Assembly (NCBI RefSeq): GCF_009696615.1
Contig: NZ_VULO01000006.1
Location: 62,001-126,000, forward strand
Reading direction: 5' to 3'
DNA length: 64,000 nt
Source: Scrofimicrobium canadense
GTDB lineage: Bacteria > Actinomycetota > Actinomycetes > Actinomycetales > Actinomycetaceae
Of the stretch, positions 8,183-17,351 are shown in pieces. The notes beneath the pieces are model-generated. The model did no database searches. It saw nothing but the letters and a program-made list of their open reading frames with translations, and was not told the origin of the DNA. The position numbers and the translations under genes are program-made. Position 1 is the first letter of the stretch, and each line of letters begins with the position of its first letter.

Positions 8183-9891
8183 ACATTGACCTCCTGTGTC
8201 GGTTGTGATTCTGAGACTTCTTCGGTGTTATCCGCACTCTCAACTGTGGGTGGGCCCAAGTGTTTGCGAAGCGCGGCACGAAACATAGCAAGCGCGGTGG
8301 ACGCTGAGACAAGGCGGTCTGATTCCAGCTTTCCGACGAGGGCTTTGGGGCCCGCGCCCTTGACCAGTGCAGCCGCTTCATTATTGGCTGCTTGGCGGAC
8401 TATCTCGAACCAGCGCTGACGATGCCGATCCATATCTGTGGCGGGCTTGATCTGGGCAAGCCAGTTCTTAAATGGCATTGCCACCCCTTGAAGGAGCTGT
8501 TCAGCAGCTTCCTTATCAAACACATATTCACCCCCGGCCGCTTTCTCAAGATTCCCTGACAACTGCCCCAAAGAGATAGCCACATCCATTGTGGTGTCAG
8601 CGGCGGTGACAATGTCGTAGGCAGCTTTCGAACCTGCCTCGGTGAGGATTGCCAAGCGCATGGGCAAAGCTTCGTAGATAGTGTCCTCGATTACAGCATC
8701 TTTGTTGCCGTAAACCACGCCGACCATTTCCACTATTACCAGGAGGTCTTTTGGTAGAGACTCCAAGTACTGCAGCTCCGCAATCCACTCCAGTGTTGCC
8801 GGACGCTTATCGCCTTCCTCTGCGTTCTTGACATTTTTTGCGCTGTCCCTGATGAGAAGAGGTTCGAGCCCGCGCCACAGAGTTCGCTCTGCTGAATGTT
8901 GTTTAGGTAAGTGGACAATATCAGTTTTGCTTGATTGGTTCTTGCTGTAACGGTAGGCAGTCATGGGGTCCTGGAATTGATTACGGATCTGGTATTTATC
9001 TCCATTAGATACCAGGGCTCCGACAACTCGATTGCCTTTGAGGCGAAGACGAACGCGACGCGTCTGCCACGTGAGAATGTCACAGGGACCGGTGGGTATA
9101 ACTTCAGGGATGTTCGGATCCCCCCCATTTCGGTCCGCTGCACTATCAGGCGGACGCTCCCACACTGGCTTGTCCTCTGCTGCTGAACTGGTAAAAATCA
9201 TCCGTGGGTCGGTGTTGAGCACCAGTGTCTCAGCGAGATTACGCCCATGCACTACTACACCGCCGGTACGACCTGTCCACCCAGCCCCAATCGGGTAACC
9301 ACGACCTCCTTTAACTCGGCTGTCGCCAACAGCGCCGGATTTGATGCCCGAGTAGTCCCACGCGTGGATAGCAATAAGCCATCGCGCGGCCTCAGCCAGG
9401 CTGATGCTCTCGTTTCCAGAGCCAGCCCTCATGGTGAAAAAGTCCGACTCGGCTTCGGGAATAATTCTTGCGATTTCGCTAAAAGTGTCTTTGGCGGTGC
9501 GAAGATCTGCCACTTGCATGAAGGGCTGTTTTTGATCGAGGAGGTCGAACCGGTCCCGATAGCTTTCAAGGTATTCGTTGACCGCGTCGCCAAAAGAATC
9601 GGTTTGCGCTTTCTCGAATTGCTCAAGCCACCATATTTCAGCGTCGAATCTTTTTCCGCCAACCTCATCTTTCTCTCGGCAGGCTGCCCAGTATGCGGCC
9701 AAGAGTACCCTCAGTACGGCGTAGTCTTGCGCTGGCGAGTCTCCTGATAGGCGACGAATCTCATGGGCCTTAGCGAACACATCTGTTAGAGATAGCGACC
9801 GAAGCTCGCCGTTAATCATTTGACAAGAAACCCACGCCTCGTCAAGTAGATTGAATCCGCCATGCGTATCAACATCGTTATTACTACTCAT
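8179..9891 (-). CDS. cas8e: Cas8e/Cse1/CasA large Cascade subunit
   Basis: Cas8e recognises the PAM and recruits Cas3. The 570-residue protein starts with the CasA hallmark FNLLDEAWVSCQMINGELRS, has LESYRDRFDLLDQKQPFMQV, a Gly-rich stretch ending GYPIGAGWTGRTGGVVVHGR and a C-terminal four-helix region ending before a polar, Gln/Glu-rich tail. The ATG overlaps the cas3 TGA, so translation is coupled to cas3. Length is typical. Confidence 0.95.
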   Translation of the reverse strand: MSSNNDVDTHGGFNLLDEAWVSCQMINGELRSLSLTDVFAKAHEIRRLSGDSPAQDYAVLRVLLAAYWAACREKDEVGGKRFDAEIWWLEQFEKAQTDSFGDAVNEYLESYRDRFDLLDQKQPFMQVADLRTAKDTFSEIARIIPEAESDFFTMRAGSGNESISLAEAARWLIAIHAWDYSGIKSGAVGDSRVKGGRGYPIGAGWTGRTGGVVVHGRNLAETLVLNTDPRMIFTSSAAEDKPVWERPPDSAADRNGGDPNIPEVIPTGPCDILTWQTRRVRLRLKGNRVVGALVSNGDKYQIRNQFQDPMTAYRYSKNQSSKTDIVHLPKQHSAERTLWRGLEPLLIRDSAKNVKNAEEGDKRPATLEWIAELQYLESLPKDLLVIVEMVGVVYGNKDAVIEDTIYEALPMRLAILTEAGSKAAYDIVTAADTTMDVAISLGQLSGNLEKAAGGEYVFDKEAAEQLLQGVAMPFKNWLAQIKPATDMDRHRQRWFEIVRQAANNEAAALVKGAGPKALVGKLESDRLVSASTALAMFRAALRKHLGPPTVESADNTEEVSESQPTQEVNV

Positions 9892-12797
9892 TTATTTCCC
9901 TTCATGGCCTCAACTTCAATGTCAATCAGGCCCAGATTCCTATCGTATCTAAGTCTGTAATTCGCTAGCGTCGCCTCAAAAGACTCATCCAAACAAAGCT
10001 GCAATTGCCCCCGAAGCAAGGTAGATTCCTGCCATCCGGCATCTGTTTCATGTTCTAACTGATCAAGTGCCCTGTCAAATACCGCCGGCTTAGAAAACCT
10101 ATAAGGCAGTCGCACGGTTGAAGTAGCAAGCTGCCAGGCAATACTGGGTTCTGGAGGCTGATCTTTGGCGACAACCGTGTCGTGGTAGCCTGAGCCAAGC
10201 CAGGGCAGGGGCCGGTATCCGCCGGGGACCTCCTGACAGAGCACCACCTCTAGTGTGGGTTCAGTATCACGAACTTGGGCAAAGCCACGCTGTTCAGCAG
10301 AAGCATTATCGGCAACGTCGGCTCGTTGCTCTTTCCATAGGTCGGCAAAGGTCTGTGCCTCACAAGGGGGTGGCAGCTGAAAGGTGAGCGCCTTTTTTTC
10401 AGATTCGATGCGCGCATTTTCCAGTGCGTCACGCGCCTCATCGAAATCTTCTGCCCAGCCTGTGGGGATATCGACTTTGTCGCTATACACGTCTTGCACC
10501 AGTAAAGGAATTTGCGCTGGTAAGTCCACAACTGTTCCGGAACCTTCCAGCCCCAAGGCGACGAAAGTGCTCAATAACAATGCCCGCGGATAAATATCCT
10601 CTAGCGCATCGGCAAATACTGGCGCGCGCGTATCATCACCAAAGTCGGCAACACCTCGTACAAATGCGTGAGGGACTGACACTGCCGCTGGGCGCGCGCC
10701 GGCCGCGCGAACATGCCGGTGTAGCCTACCCATGCGCTGCAAAAGTAGGTCGATCGGAGCAATGTCGGTGACAATGAGGTCAAAATCGAGATCCAATGAC
10801 TGTTCAACAACTTGGGTTGCGACGACGATTCGCCTCTTTGGACGAGGCGACGGTTGGCCATCTTTGGGTGGCCCTAGTTCTTCCAGAAGTTGGCGTTCCT
10901 TCTCCACGCGTTCACACGCAGTAAACCGCGCATGAAGTAGGCATGCATCGTCCCCCACTAATTGCGAAACCTCATGGTACGTCTGTTGGGCGCGCGCCAC
11001 AGTATTGCACAACACTAGAGCGCACCCTCCCTCCTCGACTATGGGAGCTAGCACCTGGCGCAGGTCTTCCTCGCTGTCGTCTATTGGAGCAACCGTCACC
11101 GCAAGATCTTTCGTTGCCCCATTTACGGGGTAAAGAGTAGCTTTGTCAGCATCAGCAACGGTGATTACCGGGTAGGTACCCCCACTGGCAGGAACCTCGT
11201 CAATAAAGTCCCGACGATATCTTCCTGATGCCCCTGCCTGATACGCAGCTATGAGCTTGGCTTTGACTGAGTGCGGCAGCGTTGCTGAGAGCATGATGAC
11301 TGGCACCTCATAGTAGCCTAGCCATTCAAGTGCCGCCTCAAGATACGACGACATGTAGGCATCGTAGGCATGGACTTCGTCGATTACCACGACTTTCCCA
11401 GCAAGCCCTAAATGCCGAAGCATGAGGTGTTTGCTCTGCAATGCCATGAATAAAAGTTGGTCGACAGTACCCACGACCATGGAAGATAGAATGCCTTTCT
11501 TTCTTCCCCACAGCCATTCGTGGGCGACAGTGAGCGCTCTTTTCTGCGAGTCATCACCAGGTTCAGAGGATTCGTCACTAAGTTCAATGGAAGGCATCCG
11601 CGACATTTTCGCAAAATCTCGATTGAGGGTATTCTTCGAATGCCCTAAATACATGGAGACGACAGCCTCATTGACAACAAGCTTGGCCCAATGAGACACG
11701 CGGGCGAATAGAGAATCACTGGTCGTCATGGTTGGCGCAGCAAACATCACCCCACTACAGTTCAGCCGCGCCGCAAATATCCCCGCGGCTACCAGCGATG
11801 CTTCAGTTTTCCCGTTTCCCATTGATGCTTCGATACACATAATCGAGGCTTTCTCACATTTTCGTGCTACCTCTACGGCTGCTTCTTGAACAGGAAAAGG
11901 CGAACGATCATCGGACCATCCGAAACTACGTTGATACTCCTCTTTGGCGGGCAAACCTGAATCATCTGGATTCCACAGTGGGGGCAGATTTATCATCGCC
12001 ATTCCCGCCTCAACGCGTTCTTGGTCGTAGCGTGCACCAGGACCAAGCGGGAATGCCTCGGTGTTGGAGGCGATCCAATCTGCGACGATCACGATAGCGG
12101 TGAGAAGTAATTGGACTGGATCGGTCAGACGCTGACCGGACTTTAAAAGCCGTGACAGAACCTCATCCGCTCCCGTAAAGCGGGTCATAACATCAGCGAT
12201 TTCCTGATGGACTTCATGCCACATGGGCGCGTGTTTATCGAGGTGCTGGGCTGCATGAATCACCTGCTCCCTAAATGAGGGAAGCCCGTGGTGGGTACCT
12301 GCAATAGCAGCTAACGAATCAGCTGGACGTATGCGACATCCATAACGGTTACAAAGCCACCTGGCGAGTATCACCTGGCCAGCCACTGTGTGGTGATAAT
12401 AGTCAACGGGCAGGACTCTGCCGGGTAAGTGCAATCCTGAGTCCCTGATTGCGTCACCTAGATACCTGTAGCGAGGTGAATCATCTAGCATTCCTGCGAA
12501 GGGCATTGATGCTTTACCTATGTCATGCGTGGCCGCTAACCACACTACTAAGCGGTGACAATCATCTTCCGATAGACCTATTTCTTGAGCTAGAAGCTGT
12601 CGTACTTTGGGAGGTATCCAGGTCACCCATAATTGGTCGGCTACACCAGCAGCATCAAGGAGGTGCTGTGGCAGCGACAAGTTCGCTTCTTCGTCCCCTG
12701 ATTTAGCCCACAAAGACAGGGCCTGCGGTGACCACTGGTGAGAAAAGTTCCATCCCGCTTGACCGAAAATCGGCGTCGCTTCGGGTATCTGATTCAC
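9888..12797 (-). CDS. cas3: Cas3 HD nuclease-helicase, subtype I-E
   Basis: Cas3 is recruited to target-bound Cascade, unwinds the DNA with its SF2 helicase and degrades it with its HD nuclease. Visible motifs in order: ATHDIGKASMPF (HD metal site), ASMGNGKTEASL (motif I), VVVIDEVHAYDAYM (motif II, DEVH), LSATLP (motif III), ATQVVEQSLDLDFD and QRMGRLHRH (motifs V/VI). I prefer the GTG at 12797 because GGAGG lies five bases upstream; a TTG nine codons earlier is possible. First gene of the cas operon; the 160 bp upstream should hold its promoter, though none is obvious. Confidence 0.96.
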   Translation of the reverse strand: MNQIPEATPIFGQAGWNFSHQWSPQALSLWAKSGDEEANLSLPQHLLDAAGVADQLWVTWIPPKVRQLLAQEIGLSEDDCHRLVVWLAATHDIGKASMPFAGMLDDSPRYRYLGDAIRDSGLHLPGRVLPVDYYHHTVAGQVILARWLCNRYGCRIRPADSLAAIAGTHHGLPSFREQVIHAAQHLDKHAPMWHEVHQEIADVMTRFTGADEVLSRLLKSGQRLTDPVQLLLTAIVIVADWIASNTEAFPLGPGARYDQERVEAGMAMINLPPLWNPDDSGLPAKEEYQRSFGWSDDRSPFPVQEAAVEVARKCEKASIMCIEASMGNGKTEASLVAAGIFAARLNCSGVMFAAPTMTTSDSLFARVSHWAKLVVNEAVVSMYLGHSKNTLNRDFAKMSRMPSIELSDESSEPGDDSQKRALTVAHEWLWGRKKGILSSMVVGTVDQLLFMALQSKHLMLRHLGLAGKVVVIDEVHAYDAYMSSYLEAALEWLGYYEVPVIMLSATLPHSVKAKLIAAYQAGASGRYRRDFIDEVPASGGTYPVITVADADKATLYPVNGATKDLAVTVAPIDDSEEDLRQVLAPIVEEGGCALVLCNTVARAQQTYHEVSQLVGDDACLLHARFTACERVEKERQLLEELGPPKDGQPSPRPKRRIVVATQVVEQSLDLDFDLIVTDIAPIDLLLQRMGRLHRHVRAAGARPAAVSVPHAFVRGVADFGDDTRAPVFADALEDIYPRALLLSTFVALGLEGSGTVVDLPAQIPLLVQDVYSDKVDIPTGWAEDFDEARDALENARIESEKKALTFQLPPPCEAQTFADLWKEQRADVADNASAEQRGFAQVRDTEPTLEVVLCQEVPGGYRPLPWLGSGYHDTVVAKDQPPEPSIAWQLATSTVRLPYRFSKPAVFDRALDQLEHETDAGWQESTLLRGQLQLCLDESFEATLANYRLRYDRNLGLIDIEVEAMKGNK

Positions 12798-12986
12798 ATT
12801 TCCTCCACCGTTTTCAAGGCGCAACTCTGCACCCTCAATTGTAGTTGTTTATTCATCATCATAATGGCGTTTTTCATCCTTTTAACACACAGAGTTCTGC
12901 GCAATCATGCAGTGCAAAATGTCGATAGTTTATGAAGCGAGAATGCTGCCGGTCCACCGCTAGTGCAGACCGGCAGGGCGTGCGGG

Positions 12987-13900
12987 CTATGCGGCTTTCG
13001 AGGAGTGCCGCATGTTCCATTTTTTGTTTACATGATCTTGAAAGTTCGAGACCAGGTCGTCGCCAGCATCAAGCGCCTGTAATGTCACCCGAATGTTCGT
13101 CTTATGTGTTCCGTGAAGGTTTGGGTAAGCCCTAAGCTCTTTTTTGGTAGGTATATGAAGTTTCCGATCCGGCAAGTATGCGGCCTTTGTTTGTTGAACA
13201 AAAACAAGAACTTTTGTCTTATAGAAACGCTTGGCCGACATGAGCAAACCGGACCGCACCCACTCATTAGGCACCAACAACAACGGGTTTCCGCCAGCGA
13301 CTGGGAGCATCATTTCTTTTTCGAACCATTGACCAACACTGGGGTCCCATACTTGCCTACGAAATAGGCTGACTCTATGTCCTGGCATTGAAAACTCTGG
13401 ATAAGTATCGGTCACCCACTGCGTGAAACTCGCCAGAGGCCCGAAAGCTATACGTGTGGTCATGTCGGACATGATGTCGCGGCAACACCTCTCACGAAAA
13501 GTGGAACTAAATCAATTTGTCCAACGGATCCAGCTTGCATGAGGCCGTAAGCTTCGTGTGTTAGCACAGCAACAATTCTTTTCGCAATGACGTGAGCACT
13601 CCCCCGGCCGGATATTCCCCCGCAGGTTACTCCCATCCTGTTCTCTTTGGGCTCTTTGAATGACCCCAGTAATAACTCAGCCTTCGCCAGAGCCTCTTCA
13701 CTACCGTCTAAAACATACATTACGACCAAGCTCCAAAAGCTCTCAAGGCAATCAATCGCTTCGCGCGCGAAAGGCTGTGGCGAACTTGAAAGCCTGATGG
13801 CTTGCGGGTCTACCACTAGTGGTGTGTCCACAAAAACATCTACGTTCACAAACGGATATGGTCGTCTGATGTTGTAATAACCAACAACATCATTCCTCAC
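12987..13900 (-). pseudogene. Gene of unknown function, broken by a one-base frameshift
   Basis: A GTG at 13900 with AAGGAG six bases upstream opens a frame reading PYPFVNVDVFVDTPLVVDP and ELLLGSFKEPKENRMGV, which ends at 13460 just after PLFVRGVAA. The neighbouring frame continues with SDMTTRIAFGPLASFTQW and KPxLLVP-like NPLLLVPNEWVRSGLLM. Adding one G in the codon after Ala-Ala fuses both into one protein of about 304 residues (..GVAADIMSDMTTRIAFGPL..). The arrangement (Asp-rich N-half, 'SDMTT' middle, 'LLLVP' C-half) feels like a known uncharacterised bacterial family, but I cannot name it. It sits upstream of cas3 on the same strand, inside the defence island. Confidence 0.6.
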
Positions 13901-14131
13901 ATTTTCTCCTTCATTTTGGGTGAACTGTCGCCCAAAGGAGATCGGAGGTTCCCACGGATGGGTATCTCCGGTACGCTGTACTCGACTGTCTAGTCGTACA
14001 ACGCCTTTGGGCGACCCGGGTGTGCCTCGTTGCCGCGAAGCACACCCGGTGTTCATTTCTTCTTGCGAACCCAAAAAGATTCGCACGTTTTTACCGTAGC
14101 AGAGCACTTCCCTTATTTCTACTCCTCCTTT

Positions 14132-14164
14132 CTTGAACCTTCAGGTTAATTCAAGAGGTATAAT
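14132..14164 (+). promoter_or_regulatory. Probable promoter with inverted repeat, facing the relic repeats
   Basis: TATAAT at 14159-14164 is a perfect -10 box. Just upstream CTTGAA (14132-14137) and TTCAAG (14151-14156) form inverted arms. Transcription would start near 14171, where the decayed CRISPR repeats begin, so this may be an old leader promoter. Confidence 0.45.
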
Positions 14165-14170
14165 TCTCGT

Positions 14171-14259
14171 AGCCGCCGCGGACTTCTTGGGATGAGCCAG
14201 TTCCTGAAAGTAGGAGACTAAAGGTCGACTACATTTCCCCGCGCATGTGGGGATGAGCT
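14171..14259 (+). CRISPR. Two decayed type I-E repeats, orientation opposite to the main array
   Basis: At 14232-14259 the plus strand reads TTTCCCCGCGCATGTGGGG then ATGAGCT, a variant of the I-E repeat (stem CCCCGCGC/TGGGG kept). Exactly 61 bp earlier, at 14171-14198, a more damaged unit ends GGGATGAGCC. The spacing equals one repeat plus one 33-bp spacer. No third unit is recognisable at the next expected position. They look like the remains of a second array facing away from cas3. Confidence 0.65.
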
Positions 14260-14435
14260 CTGGGCCCGCACAAACTATGCGGACTGCCGGATTGATGTGG
14301 TCACCCACGTGACCACTCCCGAGTTCACCGCTGCGGCGGCGACCCACACTCAAGACACTCTGCGCTCTATTCGGAAGGTCCACCCACCGGCAATAACCAC
14401 GGCGGCCAACTGCCTCGCCAGGCACAAGAGGCCCT

Positions 14436-14490
14436 ATCCATACGTCAGTCAGTCTACTAACGTATAGTTAGCGATTATCCATACGTTATA
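14436..14490 (+). promoter_or_regulatory. Direct and inverted repeats upstream of the Fic gene
   Basis: TATCCATACGT occurs at 14436-14446 and 14477-14487. Between them CTAACGTATAGTTAG (14458-14472) is palindromic, and TAACGTAT/ATACGTTA (14459-14466, 14482-14489) form inverted arms. This looks like an operator for the downstream gene. Confidence 0.5.
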
Positions 14491-14522
14491 GGGTTGGCGT
14501 AGGTAGAAGGAGGTGAAAGACA

Positions 14523-15743
14523 ATGACTGGAATGTGGCCAGCTGCCACGGAGGAAATAGGCATATGGCGGGTATCGGGGGAAATCCGCGATTACCTGGGA
14601 AACCATCGAGCCCAGCGTATTGACGGACAGGAATTCAGCCGGACAATACCTCCGCGTATAGCCAATCTAAATCCACTGACTGCGCTTGACTCTGCAACTC
14701 TTGAACGTATTGTTGAAGCAACCAGCACGGTGCGAGAATTTGAGGCAACAGCCAAGCAACTACCTCCCTTTATGCACTCGGTCTTGCTGCGGTCTGAGTC
14801 GGCTTCATCCTCGCAAGTCGAAAACTTGTCTGCCTCTGCACGCACTCTGGCAGAGACTGAGATTGGTCTGAGGAATTCAGCGAACGCAGAGCTAATATCA
14901 GCAAATACTGCAGCTATGATCCGTGCGTTTTCTCTAGAGTCTCCGATCACGGTCGATTCACTGCTAGCCATGCACCATGAGTTACTTGCCAAATCGAGGC
15001 ACATCAATGCTGGCAGGCTTCGCGAAGTGGATGTGTGGATCGGTGGTTCGGATTTCGCACCGATTGGGGCAAGCTTTGTGGGTCCACCCCCAGAGCTTCT
15101 TCCGGCACTACTCCAGGACTTGATCGACTTCATTTCCTCACCGGCCCTTGAGGCAGTCCCACTTTTGTCAGCAGCGATTGCACACGCACAATTTGAAATG
15201 ATCCATCCTTTCGAAGATGGCAATGGCAGAGTAGGTCGTGCGCTCTTACATTCATTCCTGCGCAGATCAGGTTTGGTAACGGTCTCGCCGCTACCTTTGT
15301 CGGCTGGATTACTGTCTAACACAGCAACGTATTTTGCAGCTCTCAATTCGTATCGAAAAGGAGATATCAGTTCCATTGCTACGGTTTTTGCAAATGCGGC
15401 GGACAACGCGGCGTTATTGGGTGGTCAACTTGCCCGCGAAATTGAAGATTTACGAGATGGTTGGCGCCAACAGATCACTGCCCGCTCGGATGCCACAACT
15501 TGGAAAGCCCTCGACCAGTTATTTTTACATCCTGTTGTTTCTATTCCTCTCCTGGTGCAAGAACTGCATATTTCCGACAGAGCGGCTGGACGGGCGTTGA
15601 CTCAGCTATCGCAACTGGGAATCGTCACCCAGTCCGGAAGAGATCGTAGACAACAAACCTGGCAAGCCCCAGCTGTCCTAGCACTTCTCGACGATTTCGC
15701 TGCACATGCAGTCATGCTACGCGCTGACCCAGCGGTGTCGTAG
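14523..15743 (+). CDS. Fic-domain protein (probable AMP transferase) with N-terminal autoinhibitory helix
   Basis: Fic enzymes usually transfer AMP from ATP to a hydroxyl side chain of a target protein. The core motif HPFEDGNGRVGR (residues 228-239, catalytic His 228) is complete. Residues 96-101, SSQVEN, match the inhibitory [S/T]xxxE[G/N] motif, so it is self-inhibited (class II type). The C-terminal third has a winged-helix look (ISDRAAGRALTQLSQLGIV), as in Fic proteins that bind DNA or regulate themselves. A strong AGGAGG precedes the ATG. It stands directly ahead of the Wadjet genes on the same strand, but jetA seems to have its own promoter. Confidence 0.9.
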   Translation: MTGMWPAATEEIGIWRVSGEIRDYLGNHRAQRIDGQEFSRTIPPRIANLNPLTALDSATLERIVEATSTVREFEATAKQLPPFMHSVLLRSESASSSQVENLSASARTLAETEIGLRNSANAELISANTAAMIRAFSLESPITVDSLLAMHHELLAKSRHINAGRLREVDVWIGGSDFAPIGASFVGPPPELLPALLQDLIDFISSPALEAVPLLSAAIAHAQFEMIHPFEDGNGRVGRALLHSFLRRSGLVTVSPLPLSAGLLSNTATYFAALNSYRKGDISSIATVFANAADNAALLGGQLAREIEDLRDGWRQQITARSDATTWKALDQLFLHPVVSIPLLVQELHISDRAAGRALTQLSQLGIVTQSGRDRRQQTWQAPAVLALLDDFAAHAVMLRADPAVS

Positions 15744-15890
15744 CCTCATTTCTACCGAGTGCGTGGTTTTTACCGAAATTCCTTCCAAATGTCTGTCAAA
15801 AACACACACTCGGCAAGAGGTCGTCCGCCTCAACGTCGAGTAAATGAAGCGCTCACGCACTACAGCCCTCGGCGCGTTTACCAGCCACGG

Positions 15891-15902
15891 TATACTTGTC
15901 GG
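15891..15902 (+). promoter_or_regulatory. -10 element for a leaderless jetA transcript
   Basis: TATACT at 15891-15896 is followed by six bases and then the GTG at 15903, so the transcript would start at or next to the start codon. No Shine-Dalgarno sequence is present there, which fits leaderless initiation, common in actinobacteria. Confidence 0.5.
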
Positions 15903-17351
15903 GTGGCCCTTGACCCATATGGCGATGTGCAAGCTCTGGCACACCTGCGCGAAACCAGCCCCGCGTGGAAGTTGCTTCGAGTCCCAAATGCGCCATTGGT
16001 ACTGGGTTTTTTAGGGGATTTCTTCATTGAAAGGCACCAGGGAGCCACCCCGGAGAGCACTCTTGTGGGGGCGCTAGACGAATATCTGTACGCGGTCCAT
16101 TTGGTCGATGAGGACCTGTACACCGCCGGTGCGCAGACATATCTTGATGGTTGGTCTGAGCCAGATCAGGGTTGGTTGCGTAAGTTTTATCCCAGTGGTT
16201 CCGATGAGGTTCATTTCGATGCCACCTCAGCAGTTGAAAAGGCGTACCGCTGGATTGAAGGGATAAAAACTCGCGCTTTTATTGGCACTGAATCCCGGCT
16301 CCATACGCTAGTGGGACTGTTACGGGAGATGGTTCACGGCGCTGAAGAGGATCCCAGCATTCGCATGCAAGATCTTCAGGCTCAACGCCAGCGCATTGAT
16401 GAGGAAATTGCCAAAGTTGAAGCAGGAATTATGGGCCGTTTAGAAGCAACTAATCTGCGTGAAAGATACCAGTTGTTCATGGCAACTTCCCGGGACCTTA
16501 TGGCCGATTTTCGAGCTGTGGAAGAGAATTTCCGTGACCTTGACCGCGCCACCCGAGAGATGATTGCCGCATGGGATGGAAGCAAAGGAGAGCTACTGGC
16601 CGATCTGGTACAAAGCCGTTCTAGCATCGCGAATTCGGATGAGGGACGTAGTTTCCAATCATTTCATGATTTTCTGTTGTCGAGTGACCGGCAAGAAGAG
16701 CTGTCGAATCTTCTAGCTGCTCTGACTTCTATTGAGGATATTGATGTGGCTCGCGGCGTGCGAACTATTCATCACGATTGGGCGGAGGGCGCCGAGCGGA
16801 CCCAACAGACCGTGAGGAACCTGTCTGAGCAGTTGCGCTCGTTTTTGGAAGACCGCGTCTGGCTGGAGAACCGACGTGTATTGGAGCTGATCCGCAGCAT
16901 CGAAAAACGGGCTTTGGCTCTGCGCGAAGACCCTGAGGCAAAGCCGCGGGCAGGAATGACTATCGACGTGCCTGGAGTGCAGATTTCTTTGCCTATGGCC
17001 CGTCCACTGCACACGATGCGACATGATGTCAGTGTTGATAGCCTGGTCGAACCGGCTGTATCCGAAGATATTGATTTAGATTCTTTGCTTTCGCAGCGCT
17101 TTGTTGACACCGTCCGTCTTGCAAATAACATTCGTACCTGTCTTCCCCCGCGCTCCAGCGCATTCTTACCTGAAATTCTTGATCTTTTTCCTGTGGAGGA
17201 GGGGGTAGCTGAACTGCTCGGTTACCTCACAATTGACGCGCCTGATATTGAGATTGTGGTCAACCACGAAAAACGGATTCTTATCGAGTGTAACGGGCCT
17301 GATGGGATGCGCCGCATGCGGATGCCGGAAGTGAAAGTAGTGAGGAAATGA
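15903..17351 (+). CDS. jetA: Wadjet subunit JetA (DUF3375)
   Basis: JetA is the kleisin-like subunit of the Wadjet SMC complex that recognises and destroys small circular plasmids. The protein opens DPYGDVQALAHLRETSPAWK followed by NAPLVLGFLGDFFIE, the DUF3375 N-terminus, and has a long helical middle (about residues 150-330) with charged coiled-coil character. It ends in a short beta-rich domain. An open frame extends 48 codons upstream, but the family start and the -10 box just ahead favour the GTG at 15903 (482 residues). The stop overlaps jetB by four bases. Confidence 0.92.
   Translation: MALDPYGDVQALAHLRETSPAWKLLRVPNAPLVLGFLGDFFIERHQGATPESTLVGALDEYLYAVHLVDEDLYTAGAQTYLDGWSEPDQGWLRKFYPSGSDEVHFDATSAVEKAYRWIEGIKTRAFIGTESRLHTLVGLLREMVHGAEEDPSIRMQDLQAQRQRIDEEIAKVEAGIMGRLEATNLRERYQLFMATSRDLMADFRAVEENFRDLDRATREMIAAWDGSKGELLADLVQSRSSIANSDEGRSFQSFHDFLLSSDRQEELSNLLAALTSIEDIDVARGVRTIHHDWAEGAERTQQTVRNLSEQLRSFLEDRVWLENRRVLELIRSIEKRALALREDPEAKPRAGMTIDVPGVQISLPMARPLHTMRHDVSVDSLVEPAVSEDIDLDSLLSQRFVDTVRLANNIRTCLPPRSSAFLPEILDLFPVEEGVAELLGYLTIDAPDIEIVVNHEKRILIECNGPDGMRRMRMPEVKVVRK

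Noticed and set aside
13104-13367. 87-residue plus-strand frame between cas3 and Fic
   Set aside because: Antisense to the better-supported frameshifted gene on the minus strand.
14141-14425. 94-residue minus-strand frame upstream of Fic
   Set aside because: It reads through the decayed CRISPR repeats (giving GPELIPTCAGK) and has no independent support.
14591-15406. 271-residue open frame on the minus strand
   Set aside because: It lies entirely antisense to the Fic gene, has no motif, and mirrors that gene's codon pattern.
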